Shown here piece after piece: positions 17,301-24,950 of a stretch of 64,000 nucleotides of DNA. Within the stretch, counting starts at the first letter, position 1. Each line of letters starts with the position of its first letter. The DNA lies in the NCBI RefSeq assembly GCF_020103695.1, contig NZ_JAHXBF010000016.1, positions 249,790 through 313,789 of the forward strand, read 5' to 3'. Origin of the DNA: Hyalangium versicolor. GTDB lineage: Bacteria; Myxococcota; Myxococcia; Myxococcales; Myxococcaceae. The notes under the pieces were generated by a model, which saw only the letters and a program-made list of their open reading frames with translations, was not told the DNA's origin and searched no databases. A program made the translations under genes and the position numbers.

Positions 17301-20044
17301 AGGCGCCCCTCCGAACGAGCATGCCGCTGGTCCGCCACAGTGTCGCCATCGAGATCGCCGCCGGCGAGCTGCCGCTCGTAGGCTTCGGCTTCCTCTTCGT
17401 GATCATGACCGCGTTCGCCATGGGCACCGAGCTGCCCCGGGTTCTGGACGAGATCGACTCGGCCCTGGCCTTCATGCGGAAGTTGGGCCGGCATCCGGTG
17501 AGGGACGCGATCATCGTCTACCGACAGGCCATCCGGTGCCTCCAGGAGCAGACGCGGGAGCGGGCCCGCTTCGACGACGACACCTTCGACGAGAAGGTGT
17601 TCGCCGCCGCGCCCCGAAGGCCCAGGGTGAACTTCGCCTGCTACGCGGTGTTGCGCCTCCAGGTCTCCTACCTTCTAGGGGAGCTCGAAGAAGCCCTGCG
17701 CGTATCCCGCCAGGTCGCCAGCGACTCCCGCCATCTGCTGGGGTTCTTCTTCTGGGCCCAGCAGAACTTCTTCACCTCCCTGGTTCTGCTGGCCCGCTGC
17801 GATCGCGACGGCGTGGAGCGAACCGAGGAGTTGGAGCTGCTCGCGGCCAATCAGCGTCAGCTGAGCATCTGGGCTCGCGCCTGCCCGGAGAACTTCCGGC
17901 ACAAGCACTGCCTCGTCGAGGCGGAGATCGCGCGTCGTGCTGGGCGCCTCCAAGAGGCCATGGAGCTCTACGATCAGGCCATTGATGGAGCACACGCCGA
18001 GGGCTTCCTCCCAGAGGAGGCGCTGGCGCATGAGCTGGCGGGCCGCTTCTACCGCGCGCTCCACCGGAAGCGGTTCGCCCACCTCCACCTGAGGGCCGCC
18101 ATGGACGGCTACCTCCGGTGGGGAGCGCGGGCCAAGGTCTCGATGCTGGAGGAGGAGTTTCCGGATCTCGAGCCAGCGGAGGGATTGGCCTGGGGTGCGG
18201 CGCCCCTCGCCTCCACGGCCAGTGCCACGCCTCGCGCGTCACTCGATCTGCACGGTATCCTGAAGGCCTCGGCAACGCTCTCCAGCGAGGTGGTGCTGAG
18301 CCGCCTGCTCGAGAAGCTCATGGGGGTGTGCCTCGAGGTCGCGGGCGCGACCCGGGGAGCGCTCATCCTGGAGGAGAAGGGCATGCTCGTGGTGCGAGCC
18401 TCCGCGATCCTGCCGGAGCCCGTGGTGTTGGAGATCACTCCCGTGGAGGAGTCGGACCAGCTTCCGCGCACGGCGATCGAGCACGCCTACTCGACGGGAG
18501 AGACCAGTGTCCTGGCGGACGCGGCCCACCAGGGAAGGTTCATCGCGGATCCTTATGTGGTTCGGCGCGCCGTGAAGTCCGTCCTGATCGTGCCCCTCCA
18601 GCGGACCGCCGCGACGATTGGCGTGCTGTATCTGGAGAACGATCTCACCACCCGCGCGTTCACGCCCGAGCGAGTCGGTGTCTTGCGGATGCTCTCCTCG
18701 CAGATCGCCATCTCCCTGGACAACAGCCGCCTCTTCGAGCGGCTCAACGTCGAGGTCCAGGAGCGGCGCAGAGCCGAGCAGAGCGTTCGCTTCCTCGCCG
18801 ACTCGGGCCTGGCGCTCTCCGAGTCGCTGGACCCGGAGACGACCCTGGCGAGGGTGACACGCATGGTGGTGCCCCTCCTCGCCGACTGGTGCGTGATCAC
18901 GGTGGTGGAAAAGGGGGAGCAGCTCCGCGCACTGGCCGCAGCCCACCTGGATCCCGACAAGGAGAAGCTCCTGCGCCAGCTCGCGAAGGAGTACCCCCCG
19001 ACGTGGGAGGCGCCGGAGCTGCTCGCCCGAGCGCTGCGAACGGGAGAGCCCTTCATCCGTACCGAGGTCTCCAACGCCAGCATCCAGCAGCAAGGCTTCG
19101 ACGACCGGTACGTCCAGTTGCTGCGTGAGATCGAGGTTCAGACAGCCATGCACGTGCCGCTGAAGGCACGCGGGAAGACGATCGGAGCCATCACCTTCGC
19201 CTTGGCCACGCCCGGCCGGCGGTACGGGGAGGCGGAGCTCGACCTGGCGATGGAGCTGGCGCGCCGGGCGGCCGTCTGCATCGATAATGCCCGCCTGTTC
19301 GAGGAGTCTCAGGACGCCATCCGCTTGCGGGAGGAGTTCCTGAGCGTCGCCTCGCACGAGCTCAACACACCGCTCACCTCGCTGCGGCTGGCGGTGCAGG
19401 GGCTGCATCGCTCCACCCCGGGCTCGCCGACCCCGGCGATGGCGCGCTCGCTGCGGATCATCGACCAGCAAGCCAAGCGGCTGGCGACGTTGAACTCCGA
19501 GCTCTTCGACATCTCGCGGATCCAGGAGGGGAAGCTGGAACTCCACCTGGAGAGCGTCGACCTGACGGAGGTGATCCAGGAGGTGGCCGAGCAACAGGAC
19601 AGCGTCCTGGCTCGGATGGAGTGCCCCTTGCAGACCCACTTCGAGGGAGCAGTGAGAGGGCGGTGGGATCGCTCACGCCTGGAGCAGGTGGTGACCCACC
19701 TGCTCTCGAATGCCAGCAAGTTCGGCGCAGGCAAGCCCATCCACATCAGCGCCGAGCGGGTGGGCGATCACGTGCGGCTCGTCGTCCGGGATCACGGCAT
19801 CGGCATCGAGCCCGATCAGCTCCCCACCATCTTCGAGCGGCTCAAGCGGGGAGTGTCGGCCCGAAAGTACGGCGGGCTGGGGCTGGGGCTTCACATCGTC
19901 CACGAGATCGTCACCCGGCTTGGGGGCACGATCCACGTGGAGACCCGGGTGGGCGAGGGAACATCCTTCACGGTGGAGCTGCCCTGCGCGGGCCCGGCCT
20001 CGAGCGAGGCCTCGACGGGCGAGATGGCTTCTTCCAGTGCCTGA
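14306..20044 (+). CDS. Ser/Thr kinase-AAA ATPase-GAF-histidine kinase fusion
   Basis: A 1912-residue multi-signal protein. A Ser/Thr kinase-like domain (about 14-280) keeps HRDLSPSN and IAPE, but its DFG motif reads DFD and the glycine loop is poorly conserved, so activity is uncertain. An AAA/STAND-type ATPase follows, with Walker A GPAGAGKST (about 333) and Walker B LLVLFLDDLQWAD (about 458), and then a long helical, TPR-like region (about 750-1290). Two GAF domains (about 1312-1478 and 1495-1662) lead to HisKA with His1684 in SVASHELNTPL and a complete HATPase domain. This order is known in myxobacteria and cyanobacteria as trifunctional kinase/ATP-binding/sensor kinase proteins. The ATG at 14306 is preferred; ATG 14318 is an alternative. 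No response regulator is nearby. Confidence 0.93.
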   Translation: MGAAMQQRSGFDGVHVIHRGRRYIVHREHGPDGAPRVLKSVRPGPLAAGSAEMLRHEHQVLQQLQAQGVPGVSRPVSLEEDLAKMPVLALEDAGPRNLAEWQARRPVPADSFLELALQMTRILVDLHQRHLLHRDLSPSNFVLASEGSRLTLVDFDLSTWLSCASEQRAIWEEFQWNLAYIAPELTGRTNHPIDHRADLYSLGATLYQLLTGAPPFVSSDPGELVHAHLAKPPVPPDHASPAVPQILSELVLKLLAKMPAERYQSAESLLADLEEARQRQTSGVLDSFELGRVDLSRQLSFPDRLYGREAELTALRRALERVRGGASELAMLAGPAGAGKSTLAHALRRHVGPQDRLHFGKFNQLQRNAPYAPFVEAFRGVVRGLLSEPAESQELARHRISSALGSNAGLIIQVLPELRAFLGEQPPHVTLGAIEAQNRVPLVFQAFIQSLASPERLLVLFLDDLQWADPASLRLLKSLATDPDSRHILLVGSYRSEEVGADSPLAQTLAAIEQAGNMSVRTLTLLPLELPSVSEFCADALHCTRERVRPLAELVLRKTAGNPFFMTRFLRFLHGSKLLSFDAERGEWSWELARIEQVEVTDNVVELMVAAIRQLPERAQRLLKVAASLGDRMELWLLSALVEESREDMTAALGCILQEGLLIPEPGTSRPGSQAREVAYRFAHDRVRQAAYLLLSETERARLHYAAGRRLLQELTPEDAGERLFALVEQFHLGVSLIQGDAERLELSKLNFHAGLKAKATAAIGAAKVYLLRAIELLAEALRPEHRELLFQLHKEAAECAYLQGDSELSRELTASALAHACSRLEKAEVYSIQMRACFARTDYAEALRLCREGLRLFGMDLPERDLSQALSAVLAEIEKNRRGRSMEELLNAPLIREPEPLACVRFFSDIIPVAMAADPELLSFVVCSGLNLSLKYGHSVCTPMLYTTYGVFLASMRQEYEEAYAFGRMGTELARRLGDLHQQHLSLTMLGIELNHWKAPLRTSMPLVRHSVAIEIAAGELPLVGFGFLFVIMTAFAMGTELPRVLDEIDSALAFMRKLGRHPVRDAIIVYRQAIRCLQEQTRERARFDDDTFDEKVFAAAPRRPRVNFACYAVLRLQVSYLLGELEEALRVSRQVASDSRHLLGFFFWAQQNFFTSLVLLARCDRDGVERTEELELLAANQRQLSIWARACPENFRHKHCLVEAEIARRAGRLQEAMELYDQAIDGAHAEGFLPEEALAHELAGRFYRALHRKRFAHLHLRAAMDGYLRWGARAKVSMLEEEFPDLEPAEGLAWGAAPLASTASATPRASLDLHGILKASATLSSEVVLSRLLEKLMGVCLEVAGATRGALILEEKGMLVVRASAILPEPVVLEITPVEESDQLPRTAIEHAYSTGETSVLADAAHQGRFIADPYVVRRAVKSVLIVPLQRTAATIGVLYLENDLTTRAFTPERVGVLRMLSSQIAISLDNSRLFERLNVEVQERRRAEQSVRFLADSGLALSESLDPETTLARVTRMVVPLLADWCVITVVEKGEQLRALAAAHLDPDKEKLLRQLAKEYPPTWEAPELLARALRTGEPFIRTEVSNASIQQQGFDDRYVQLLREIEVQTAMHVPLKARGKTIGAITFALATPGRRYGEAELDLAMELARRAAVCIDNARLFEESQDAIRLREEFLSVASHELNTPLTSLRLAVQGLHRSTPGSPTPAMARSLRIIDQQAKRLATLNSELFDISRIQEGKLELHLESVDLTEVIQEVAEQQDSVLARMECPLQTHFEGAVRGRWDRSRLEQVVTHLLSNASKFGAGKPIHISAERVGDHVRLVVRDHGIGIEPDQLPTIFERLKRGVSARKYGGLGLGLHIVHEIVTRLGGTIHVETRVGEGTSFTVELPCAGPASSEASTGEMASSSA

Positions 20045-20071
20045 CGCTCCCCCTGGGCTCGAGCACCGCGA

Positions 20072-20533
20072 TTACGGCTTCGCCTTCATCAGCGTGAGCA
20101 CCTGGGTGTACGTCCGGTCCCCATTGGGAGTGCTGACCATCACGCCGCTCACCCCCACGTAGGCACCGGTGCCCCCGATGACGGGGATCATCGAGGTGCC
20201 GGTCTCTGCCTCGCGTCCCGCGACGGTGATGCTCCCGTCGGCCATCGTCAGCGTCCACTGGCATTCGCTGAACTGGCCGGGCAGCGTCCGCACGCAAAAG
20301 CCACTGTTGGAGCCGATGTTCTCCTTGGCCTCGTTCAGCAGCGGCTGGTCGAACACGAACATATCCCCCGGCGAGTCCCCCGTTGGCCCCACATCGATCG
20401 GCGTGGCAATTCCGCTGCGGGCATCCGCGATCGTGGTGAGGGTCGACGGCTCCGCGGCATCCGCCGAACTACAGCCCGACATCGACATGGACAAGGACGC
20501 AGCCAGTACCGCCATGAGAATGCGCTCGGTCAT
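20072..20533 (-). CDS. Lipoprotein with allene-oxide-cyclase/dirigent-like barrel
   Basis: A 153-residue predicted lipoprotein: GGAGAG lies upstream of the ATG and the signal ends at MSGC (Cys21). The mature part contains GGTGAYVGVSGVM, a signature of the allene-oxide-cyclase/dirigent barrel superfamily, preceded by beta strands such as QWTLTMADGSITVAG. In plants these barrels steer cyclisation or radical coupling; bacterial members are mostly uncharacterised, so a ligand-binding or stereo-guiding role at the envelope is only a suggestion. It converges with the giant kinase (27 bp between stops). Confidence 0.75.
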   Translation of the reverse strand: MTERILMAVLAASLSMSMSGCSSADAAEPSTLTTIADARSGIATPIDVGPTGDSPGDMFVFDQPLLNEAKENIGSNSGFCVRTLPGQFSECQWTLTMADGSITVAGREAETGTSMIPVIGGTGAYVGVSGVMVSTPNGDRTYTQVLTLMKAKP

Positions 20534-20689
20534 CAGGGTCTCTCCGTTGAGTGAGTGGGCAGCGGAGTGTGGCCCAGGCAATCAACTCGTCAATGTTCCA
20601 AAGTGCAGTCCTGGCGTATGAGTCAATCCATGGAACCCCATGTAAAGTCGCACCCCAGCGACAACGGGTAGAAGGCCGGGGAGGACCGA

Positions 20690-21151
20690 ATGACGATCAC
20701 CATGACGCCCATCGGGCGGGTCGAGGGCGGCCGCACGGCCCCCGAGGACGATGACTGGGGTGAGAGCCGCGCCAGGATCGTCCTGGACCCGGCGCGCTTC
20801 GACGACGAGGCGCTGATGGGCTTGGACACCTTCAGCCACGCCGAGATCGTCTACGTGTTCGACAAGGTGACCGACGACCAGATCGTCACCGGCGCCCGCC
20901 ATCCGCGCGGCAACAAGGCCTGGCCGAGGATCGGCATCTTCGCCCAGCGCGGCAAGAATCGGCCCAACCGGATCGGCGTCACGGTCTGCGAGGTCGTCGC
21001 CGTGAACGGCCGCGTCCTGGAGGTGAAAGGCCTCGACGCCATCGACGGCACGCCGGTGCTCGACATCAAGCCGGTGATGAGCGGCTTCGCGCCGCGCGGC
21101 GAGGTGCGCGAGCCCGCGTGGGCACGGGAGATCATGGAGAAGTACTGGTAG
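20690..21151 (+). CDS. TrmO/TsaA-like SAM-dependent methyltransferase
   Basis: A 153-residue single-domain protein of the UPF0066 (YaeB/TrmO) family. The start has GGGGAGG 5 bases upstream. Family hallmarks include RIGIFAQRGKNRPNRIGV and the closing GLDAIDGTPVLDIKP. Family member E. coli TrmO N6-methylates threonylcarbamoyl-adenosine 37 of tRNA. This protein lacks the C-terminal domain of E. coli TrmO and belongs to a shorter branch, so tRNA may not be its substrate. The last 20 bases overlap the convergent arginase gene, an unusual tail-to-tail overlap. Confidence 0.85.
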   Translation: MTITMTPIGRVEGGRTAPEDDDWGESRARIVLDPARFDDEALMGLDTFSHAEIVYVFDKVTDDQIVTGARHPRGNKAWPRIGIFAQRGKNRPNRIGVTVCEVVAVNGRVLEVKGLDAIDGTPVLDIKPVMSGFAPRGEVREPAWAREIMEKYW

Positions 21152-22070
21152 CGCTCAAGGGCCCGTCCTCGCGAGCGCTCGCCAGGCTCGATCCCAACAA
21201 GGTGCGGGCCAGCTCCACCGCGAGGGTGGCGGTGCGCCTGTGAACGTCGGTTGTGGGGTTGAGTTCGACGAGGTCCATTCCCACCAGTCTTCCGTAGGAA
21301 CCGAGCAATGAACACGCCAGCAGGGAGTCTTCGCGAGTGAGTCCACCGCTCACCGGTGTGGTGACGCCCGGGGCGAACTCGGGATCCATCCCGTCGAGAT
21401 CGATGCTGACGTAGATGCCATCCGTATCGCGAGAGGCGACCTGAATCGCCTGGGTGATCGCCCAGGAGACTCCCCGCTGACGTATCGCGTCCATGGAGAG
21501 TACCGTCACCTCTGAGTGGGCGAGCAACTCCGTCTCCCCGGGATCGAGCGCTCGAACCCCGAAGAGCACCACGTGAGAGGGATCGATCAAGGAGGGATTG
21601 GAGCTGCCCAGGTTGATCAGGCTCGTCTCTCCCAACCCCACGAGCGACGCGAGCGGCATCCCGTGGATGTTTCCAGACAGCGTGCTCTCGTGGGTGTTGA
21701 AGTCTCCATGGGCATCAATCCAGATGACGCCGAGGCGCTTCCTCTGGGCGGCCCCGCGGATCGACCCCAATGACAGACTGTGGTCACCGCCAATCACCAG
21801 AGGGAAGTGACCCCTGGCTACCACGGCGGCCGTTGCATCCCGGACCCGCATCGCCACGGCGCGGATCGGCTCGAGGTAGCGCAACCTGGGATCGCCGGTC
21901 AGGCAAGAGTCTCGCGTGGGAACCTGCACATCCCCCAGATCCTCGACGGTATGTCCTGCCATCAAGAGCGCGGAGAAGAGACCGGCCTCTCGGAGGCTTT
22001 GGGGCCCCAGGGCGGCTCCTTGCTCTCCAGCACCCAGATCCGCCGGCACCCCCACGATCTCGATGTGCAT
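21132..22070 (-). CDS. Arginase family hydrolase
   Basis: A 312-residue ureohydrolase; arginase would convert arginine to ornithine and urea. Binuclear manganese ligands are all present: His97 (GGDHS), Asp119, His121 and Asp123 (IDAHGDFNT), Asp224 and Asp226 (SIDLDGMDP). The NIHGMPLA and TTPVSGGLT segments are typical of arginases rather than agmatinases. AAGGAG lies 4 bases from the ATG. The gene is divergent from the HDO operon and shares its AT-rich control region, so it may feed or divert arginine for that pathway; arginase-like enzymes such as DcsB are known in natural-product routes that act on N-hydroxyarginine. Ordinary arginine catabolism is the conservative reading. Confidence 0.93.
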   Translation of the reverse strand: MHIEIVGVPADLGAGEQGAALGPQSLREAGLFSALLMAGHTVEDLGDVQVPTRDSCLTGDPRLRYLEPIRAVAMRVRDATAAVVARGHFPLVIGGDHSLSLGSIRGAAQRKRLGVIWIDAHGDFNTHESTLSGNIHGMPLASLVGLGETSLINLGSSNPSLIDPSHVVLFGVRALDPGETELLAHSEVTVLSMDAIRQRGVSWAITQAIQVASRDTDGIYVSIDLDGMDPEFAPGVTTPVSGGLTREDSLLACSLLGSYGRLVGMDLVELNPTTDVHRRTATLAVELARTLLGSSLASAREDGPLSATSTSP

Positions 22071-22095
22071 GAGGCTCCTTCTCAAAGACCTCAGG

Positions 22096-22123
22096 CTTGT
22101 AGCGCGAATTGGTGAGAGTTCAA
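22096..22123 (-). promoter_or_regulatory. Candidate sigma-70-type promoter of arginase gene
   Basis: On the minus strand TTGAAC (22123-22118) is followed after 16 bases by TACAAG (22101-22096), four matches of six to each consensus hexamer. The leader to the ATG at 22070 would be about 20 bases and include AAGGAG. Confidence 0.35.
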
Positions 22124-22161
22124 AGCAATAGCAAGCACGATTCGCGACACACGCCGCGCAA

Positions 22162-22235
22162 CACATCACATCAATACACCACAACACGCATTACACAGGA
22201 ACCAGTGTATCGTGATGTGAAATCCATACATCACA
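22162..22235. promoter_or_regulatory. Three operator-like boxes (CACATCAC / GTGATGTG)
   Basis: CACATCAC lies at 22162-22169, its reverse complement GTGATGTG at 22212-22219, and ACATCACA again at 22228-22235. The last two form an inverted repeat, GTGATGT-9 bases-ACATCAC, of the kind bound by dimeric repressors. The boxes sit between the two candidate promoters. No regulator gene is adjacent, so the binding protein is unknown. Confidence 0.45.
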
Positions 22236-22285
22236 TGTGCGACAAGGTAGCGTCAAAACCAGTCACGAATCTCCCAGGCGGTTGG

Positions 22286-22314
22286 TTGACTCAAAAAAAG
22301 CTCACGCGTACTTT
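22286..22314 (+). promoter_or_regulatory. Candidate promoter of HDO operon
   Basis: TTGACT (22286-22291; five of six consensus bases) is followed by an exact 17-base spacer and TACTTT (22309-22314; three of six). An A-run sits in the spacer. The predicted start near 22321 gives a leader of about 40 bases with AGGAG before the GTG at 22360. Confidence 0.5.
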
Positions 22315-22359
22315 GCCCGCGGTTCACTTCTCATCAATTCGGGCGACAGGAGACCCTTC

Positions 22360-23316
22360 GTGACAATGCGTGGCCTGGCATCACTCCCTGACTCTCTGAC
22401 GGACCTGGCAGGCGCAACGGTCGCCAAGGCTGACCATGACCCGCTCGAGAGCCTCGAGCTTCATCAGCGGTTGCATCGTCATTACACCTCGATGCTCGCC
22501 GAGCCCGAGCACTTCTCCGCCGTGCCCACGCCGCAGCGGGTGCAGGAGATTCACGAGATCGAGCGGTCCTGGATTGAGCTGCTCGATGCGCGCACCGCTG
22601 ACCTCGAGCTGCCCTCCTCGAGCGCGCAGTTCAAGGAGTGGTACCTCGACCAGGCGGTGAGGCACACCGCGGCCACCTCGGGCTTCTCGGAGTACCTGAC
22701 CCACCAGGCCAGCCTGCCAGAGATTGCGATGTTCATCGTCGTCGAGGAGAAGGTGGATAGCCGGTTCGACGACCTCATGGCTCTGGCTCAACTCGGGACA
22801 TCGGGTCAGGTCAAGCTCATCATCGGCGAGAACTACTGGGACGAGATGGGGCACGGCAACAAGCGCTTTGTCCACACGACGATGTTCAACACGTCGGTCA
22901 CCTGGATGCGGGAGAAGCTCCAAGCCCAGGGGATTGATTCGAACTTGATCGACTTCTACGAGATGTATGCCAACGCCAATCAACTGCTCATGTACGGACT
23001 GAGCCGGCGTCATGCGCCGCGCCTCCTTGGCGCGCTCGGCGTGCTCGAGCACACCGCGTCCCAGCGCTTTCAAGCCATGGTCGACGGCTGTACCCGGCAC
23101 GGCGTGCCGCCGGAGGTGATCGACTATCAGTTCATGCACGTCGGGGTCGATCACAACCACGGTGCCCAGTGGCTGGAGCATGTCCTGCTGCCGCTCATTC
23201 AGCGAAGCCCCAGGCTGATGGAGGAGGTCTGCAGGGGGGTATTGACGCGTTGTGACGTGGCCATCCGCTACTACGCAGCGGTCAAGGCCCGGCTCTTCTC
23301 TGGCGAGTACAGGTGA
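22360..23316 (+). CDS. Haem-oxygenase-like diiron oxidase (HDO family)
   Basis: A 318-residue all-helical enzyme of the iron-containing redox enzyme (HDO) superfamily. Ligand candidates for a diiron site are complete: Glu129/130 (VVEEKVD), Glu162 and His165 in DEMGH, and His260, Asp264 and His267 in HVGVDHNH. Members such as SznF, BesC and UndA use iron and O2 to N-oxygenate, fragment or decarboxylate amino-acid or fatty-acid substrates; the substrate here cannot be read from sequence. The GTG at 22360 is preferred to ATG 22366 because AGGAG lies 7 bases upstream of it. It opens a six-gene operon and its stop overlaps the next start (GTGA). Confidence 0.88.
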   Translation: MTMRGLASLPDSLTDLAGATVAKADHDPLESLELHQRLHRHYTSMLAEPEHFSAVPTPQRVQEIHEIERSWIELLDARTADLELPSSSAQFKEWYLDQAVRHTAATSGFSEYLTHQASLPEIAMFIVVEEKVDSRFDDLMALAQLGTSGQVKLIIGENYWDEMGHGNKRFVHTTMFNTSVTWMREKLQAQGIDSNLIDFYEMYANANQLLMYGLSRRHAPRLLGALGVLEHTASQRFQAMVDGCTRHGVPPEVIDYQFMHVGVDHNHGAQWLEHVLLPLIQRSPRLMEEVCRGVLTRCDVAIRYYAAVKARLFSGEYR

Positions 23317-23867
23317 GCGCGATGGCCAGGCGAGCCGCCCGGAGGACCACGGAGGTCATCATCCGCGGGGTGAAGCGCTCGGATGTCCCCGCGCTCCATG
23401 AGATCATGTCCAGCCCGAATGTGATCTGGGGCACGACGGCAATGCCTTGCACGAGTGAGCTTGCCGTCGAGCACGCACTGACCGCGGAGAACCGGCATTG
23501 GTTCATCGCCGCCTCGCGCAACGACGATCGCTCGGTGGGGTACCTGTTTCTCGATTGGGGGCAGGGCCGCTGGCGCCGCATTGCGTCCTTGGTGATGGCG
23601 GTTCATGACAACTCCGCCGGCCAGGGGATCGGCAGGAAGCTCCTCGAGACGGCCATTCATGTGGGCTTCCAATACCTCGACCTGCAGCGCATCGAGCTGG
23701 AGGTCTACGTGGACAATCCATCGGCCATGCATCTCTACCAGAAGGTGGGGTTCGTCCATGAGGGGACCAAGCGGCGCAATGCCATCCGTGAGGGTATCCA
23801 CGTGGACGGACACATGATGGCGATTCTCAAGCCGCTCGACGAGCAATCCAAGAGGCGAGGTCCATGA
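23313..23867 (+). CDS. GNAT acyltransferase (RimJ/RimL-like)
   Basis: A 184-residue N-acetyltransferase. The acetyl-CoA-binding motif A is present as AGQGIGRKL (about 102-110), followed by the usual IELEVYVDNPSAMHLYQKVG segment near 130-150. Two starts are possible: GTG 23313, overlapping the previous stop by 4 bases, or ATG 23322. In this operon the enzyme could acetylate the product, either as a tailoring step or for self-protection; the family name alone does not settle this. Its own stop overlaps the next ATG (ATGA). Confidence 0.88.
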   Translation: MSAMARRAARRTTEVIIRGVKRSDVPALHEIMSSPNVIWGTTAMPCTSELAVEHALTAENRHWFIAASRNDDRSVGYLFLDWGQGRWRRIASLVMAVHDNSAGQGIGRKLLETAIHVGFQYLDLQRIELEVYVDNPSAMHLYQKVGFVHEGTKRRNAIREGIHVDGHMMAILKPLDEQSKRRGP

Positions 23868-24718
23868 CGTCGCAAGCGCTCGCATATACGGACAAATCTC
23901 ATCTGCTGACGCACAACTACGGGGCCACCGAGGACTACAAGGTCCGCTCTTCCGGGTGGGATTTGTACCGGGTGAACCCGGTGAGCGTCGTGGACTGGGT
24001 CGTCAGCCGGCTCTCACTGGAGGAGCCCATCTCTCTCCTGGATGCGGGCTGTGGCCTGGGACGATTCGCGCTCGCTGTCGCGGAGCGAGCCAAGAAGGGA
24101 GCGACTCTCAAGGCTGTGGACCTGTCGCCAGCGATGGTTGACGCGGTCTCAGCGGAGGCTCGGGCCCGGCAGCTCTCGCTCGAAGCCCTCACCGGAAGCG
24201 TGCAGGAGCTCCCTTACCCTTCCGGCTCCTTCGACGTCGTTCTCTGCAACTACGTCCTCTATCACGTCGAGTCCATTCCGAAGGCTGTCGAAGAGCTGGC
24301 GCGGGTTCTCAGGCCCGGAGGCCGTCTCATCTGCATGGTTCCTTCGTTCCGTTGGCTGCACGAGCTCATTGACTGGCAGGATCGAGCCCTGCTCCGGCTC
24401 GGCTGGGACCTCAAGAGCGCGCTGTTCGCTCCCACGGGAACGGATCGATTTTGCGAGGAGAACGCTCCTGGCCATCTCACGGGATCTCTCCGGGTGGCCG
24501 AGCGGAATCGGTACGACGGGACCATGCGCTTCCCCAGCGTGGAGGTGTTGCACCATCACTATCTCCACACCATGAGATTCAAGAATGCCGTTGCCGCAGG
24601 AGCGGAGGAGGGAGCCCTCGCGGCAACGGTGCGTCAACTCATGCAAGAGACGCTCATCAGCGAGGGACGCCTGCAGGTCACGAGTGTCAGCACGTGCTTC
24701 ACCTGTATCAAGGACTGA
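23864..24718 (+). CDS. Class I SAM-dependent methyltransferase
   Basis: A 284-residue methyltransferase with the SAM-binding motif I SLLDAGCGLGRF (about 57-68), an acidic residue at the end of strand two (KAVDLS), and motifs ELPYPSGSFDVV and VLRPGGRL typical of the UbiE/Methyltransf_11 group that acts on small molecules. The C-terminal third (from about 170) is helical and contains a His-rich run (VEVLHHHYLH) that may be part of the substrate pocket. It is the third gene of the operon and overlaps the GNAT gene by 4 bases. A tailoring O-, N- or C-methylation is inferred. Confidence 0.9.
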   Translation: MTSQALAYTDKSHLLTHNYGATEDYKVRSSGWDLYRVNPVSVVDWVVSRLSLEEPISLLDAGCGLGRFALAVAERAKKGATLKAVDLSPAMVDAVSAEARARQLSLEALTGSVQELPYPSGSFDVVLCNYVLYHVESIPKAVEELARVLRPGGRLICMVPSFRWLHELIDWQDRALLRLGWDLKSALFAPTGTDRFCEENAPGHLTGSLRVAERNRYDGTMRFPSVEVLHHHYLHTMRFKNAVAAGAEEGALAATVRQLMQETLISEGRLQVTSVSTCFTCIKD

Positions 24719-24723
24719 ACTCC

Positions 24724-24942
24724 ATGCCCATCGTTCACATCTATGTCACCCCTCCCATCGACGATGCCTCCCAGAAGGAGGAACTCTTCCGTTCCGTGAC
24801 CGAGGCCATCTCCAAGAGCCTTGGCAAATCACCCGAGCAGACGCGCATCCTCCTGCACGAACTGGCCGAGTCGGGCTGGTCCGTGGGGGGAGAGACTGTG
24901 GAAGCGCGCCTCCGCACACAACGGTCCAAGCCGGCAAGGTAA
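24724..24942 (+). CDS. 4-oxalocrotonate tautomerase-like protein
   Basis: A 72-residue tautomerase-superfamily protein starting 5 bases after the methyltransferase stop. MPIVHIYV at the N-terminus gives the catalytic Pro1 after Met removal, and LLHELAESGWSVGGE matches the usual closing segment of 4-OT enzymes. The Arg11 of classic 4-OT is missing; the Arg in EQTRILL is kept. Such enzymes move double bonds in keto-enol compounds or dehalogenate, so the pathway intermediate may be an alpha-keto or enol compound. It is short but clearly a real gene because of its position and its conserved ends. Confidence 0.85.
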   Translation: MPIVHIYVTPPIDDASQKEELFRSVTEAISKSLGKSPEQTRILLHELAESGWSVGGETVEARLRTQRSKPAR

Positions 24943-24950
24943 GGGGACCC

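Larger units (their letters stand above)
22071..22359. promoter_or_regulatory. AT-rich divergent control region (arginase / HDO operon)
   Basis: A 289-bp spacer that is conspicuously AT-rich for this genome: one hand-counted line, 22201-22260, has 27 G/C of 60. It holds promoter candidates for both directions (separate entries), three copies of a CACATCAC/GTGATGTG box, and a split inverted repeat CGCGAAT (22103-22109) / ATTCGCG (22140-22146) overlapping the arginase promoter. No gene fits inside. Confidence 0.6.

Noticed and set aside
20690..22070. TrmO-like gene and arginase as one operon
   Set aside because: They are convergent, so they cannot share a promoter. Only the arginase shares the control region with the HDO operon.
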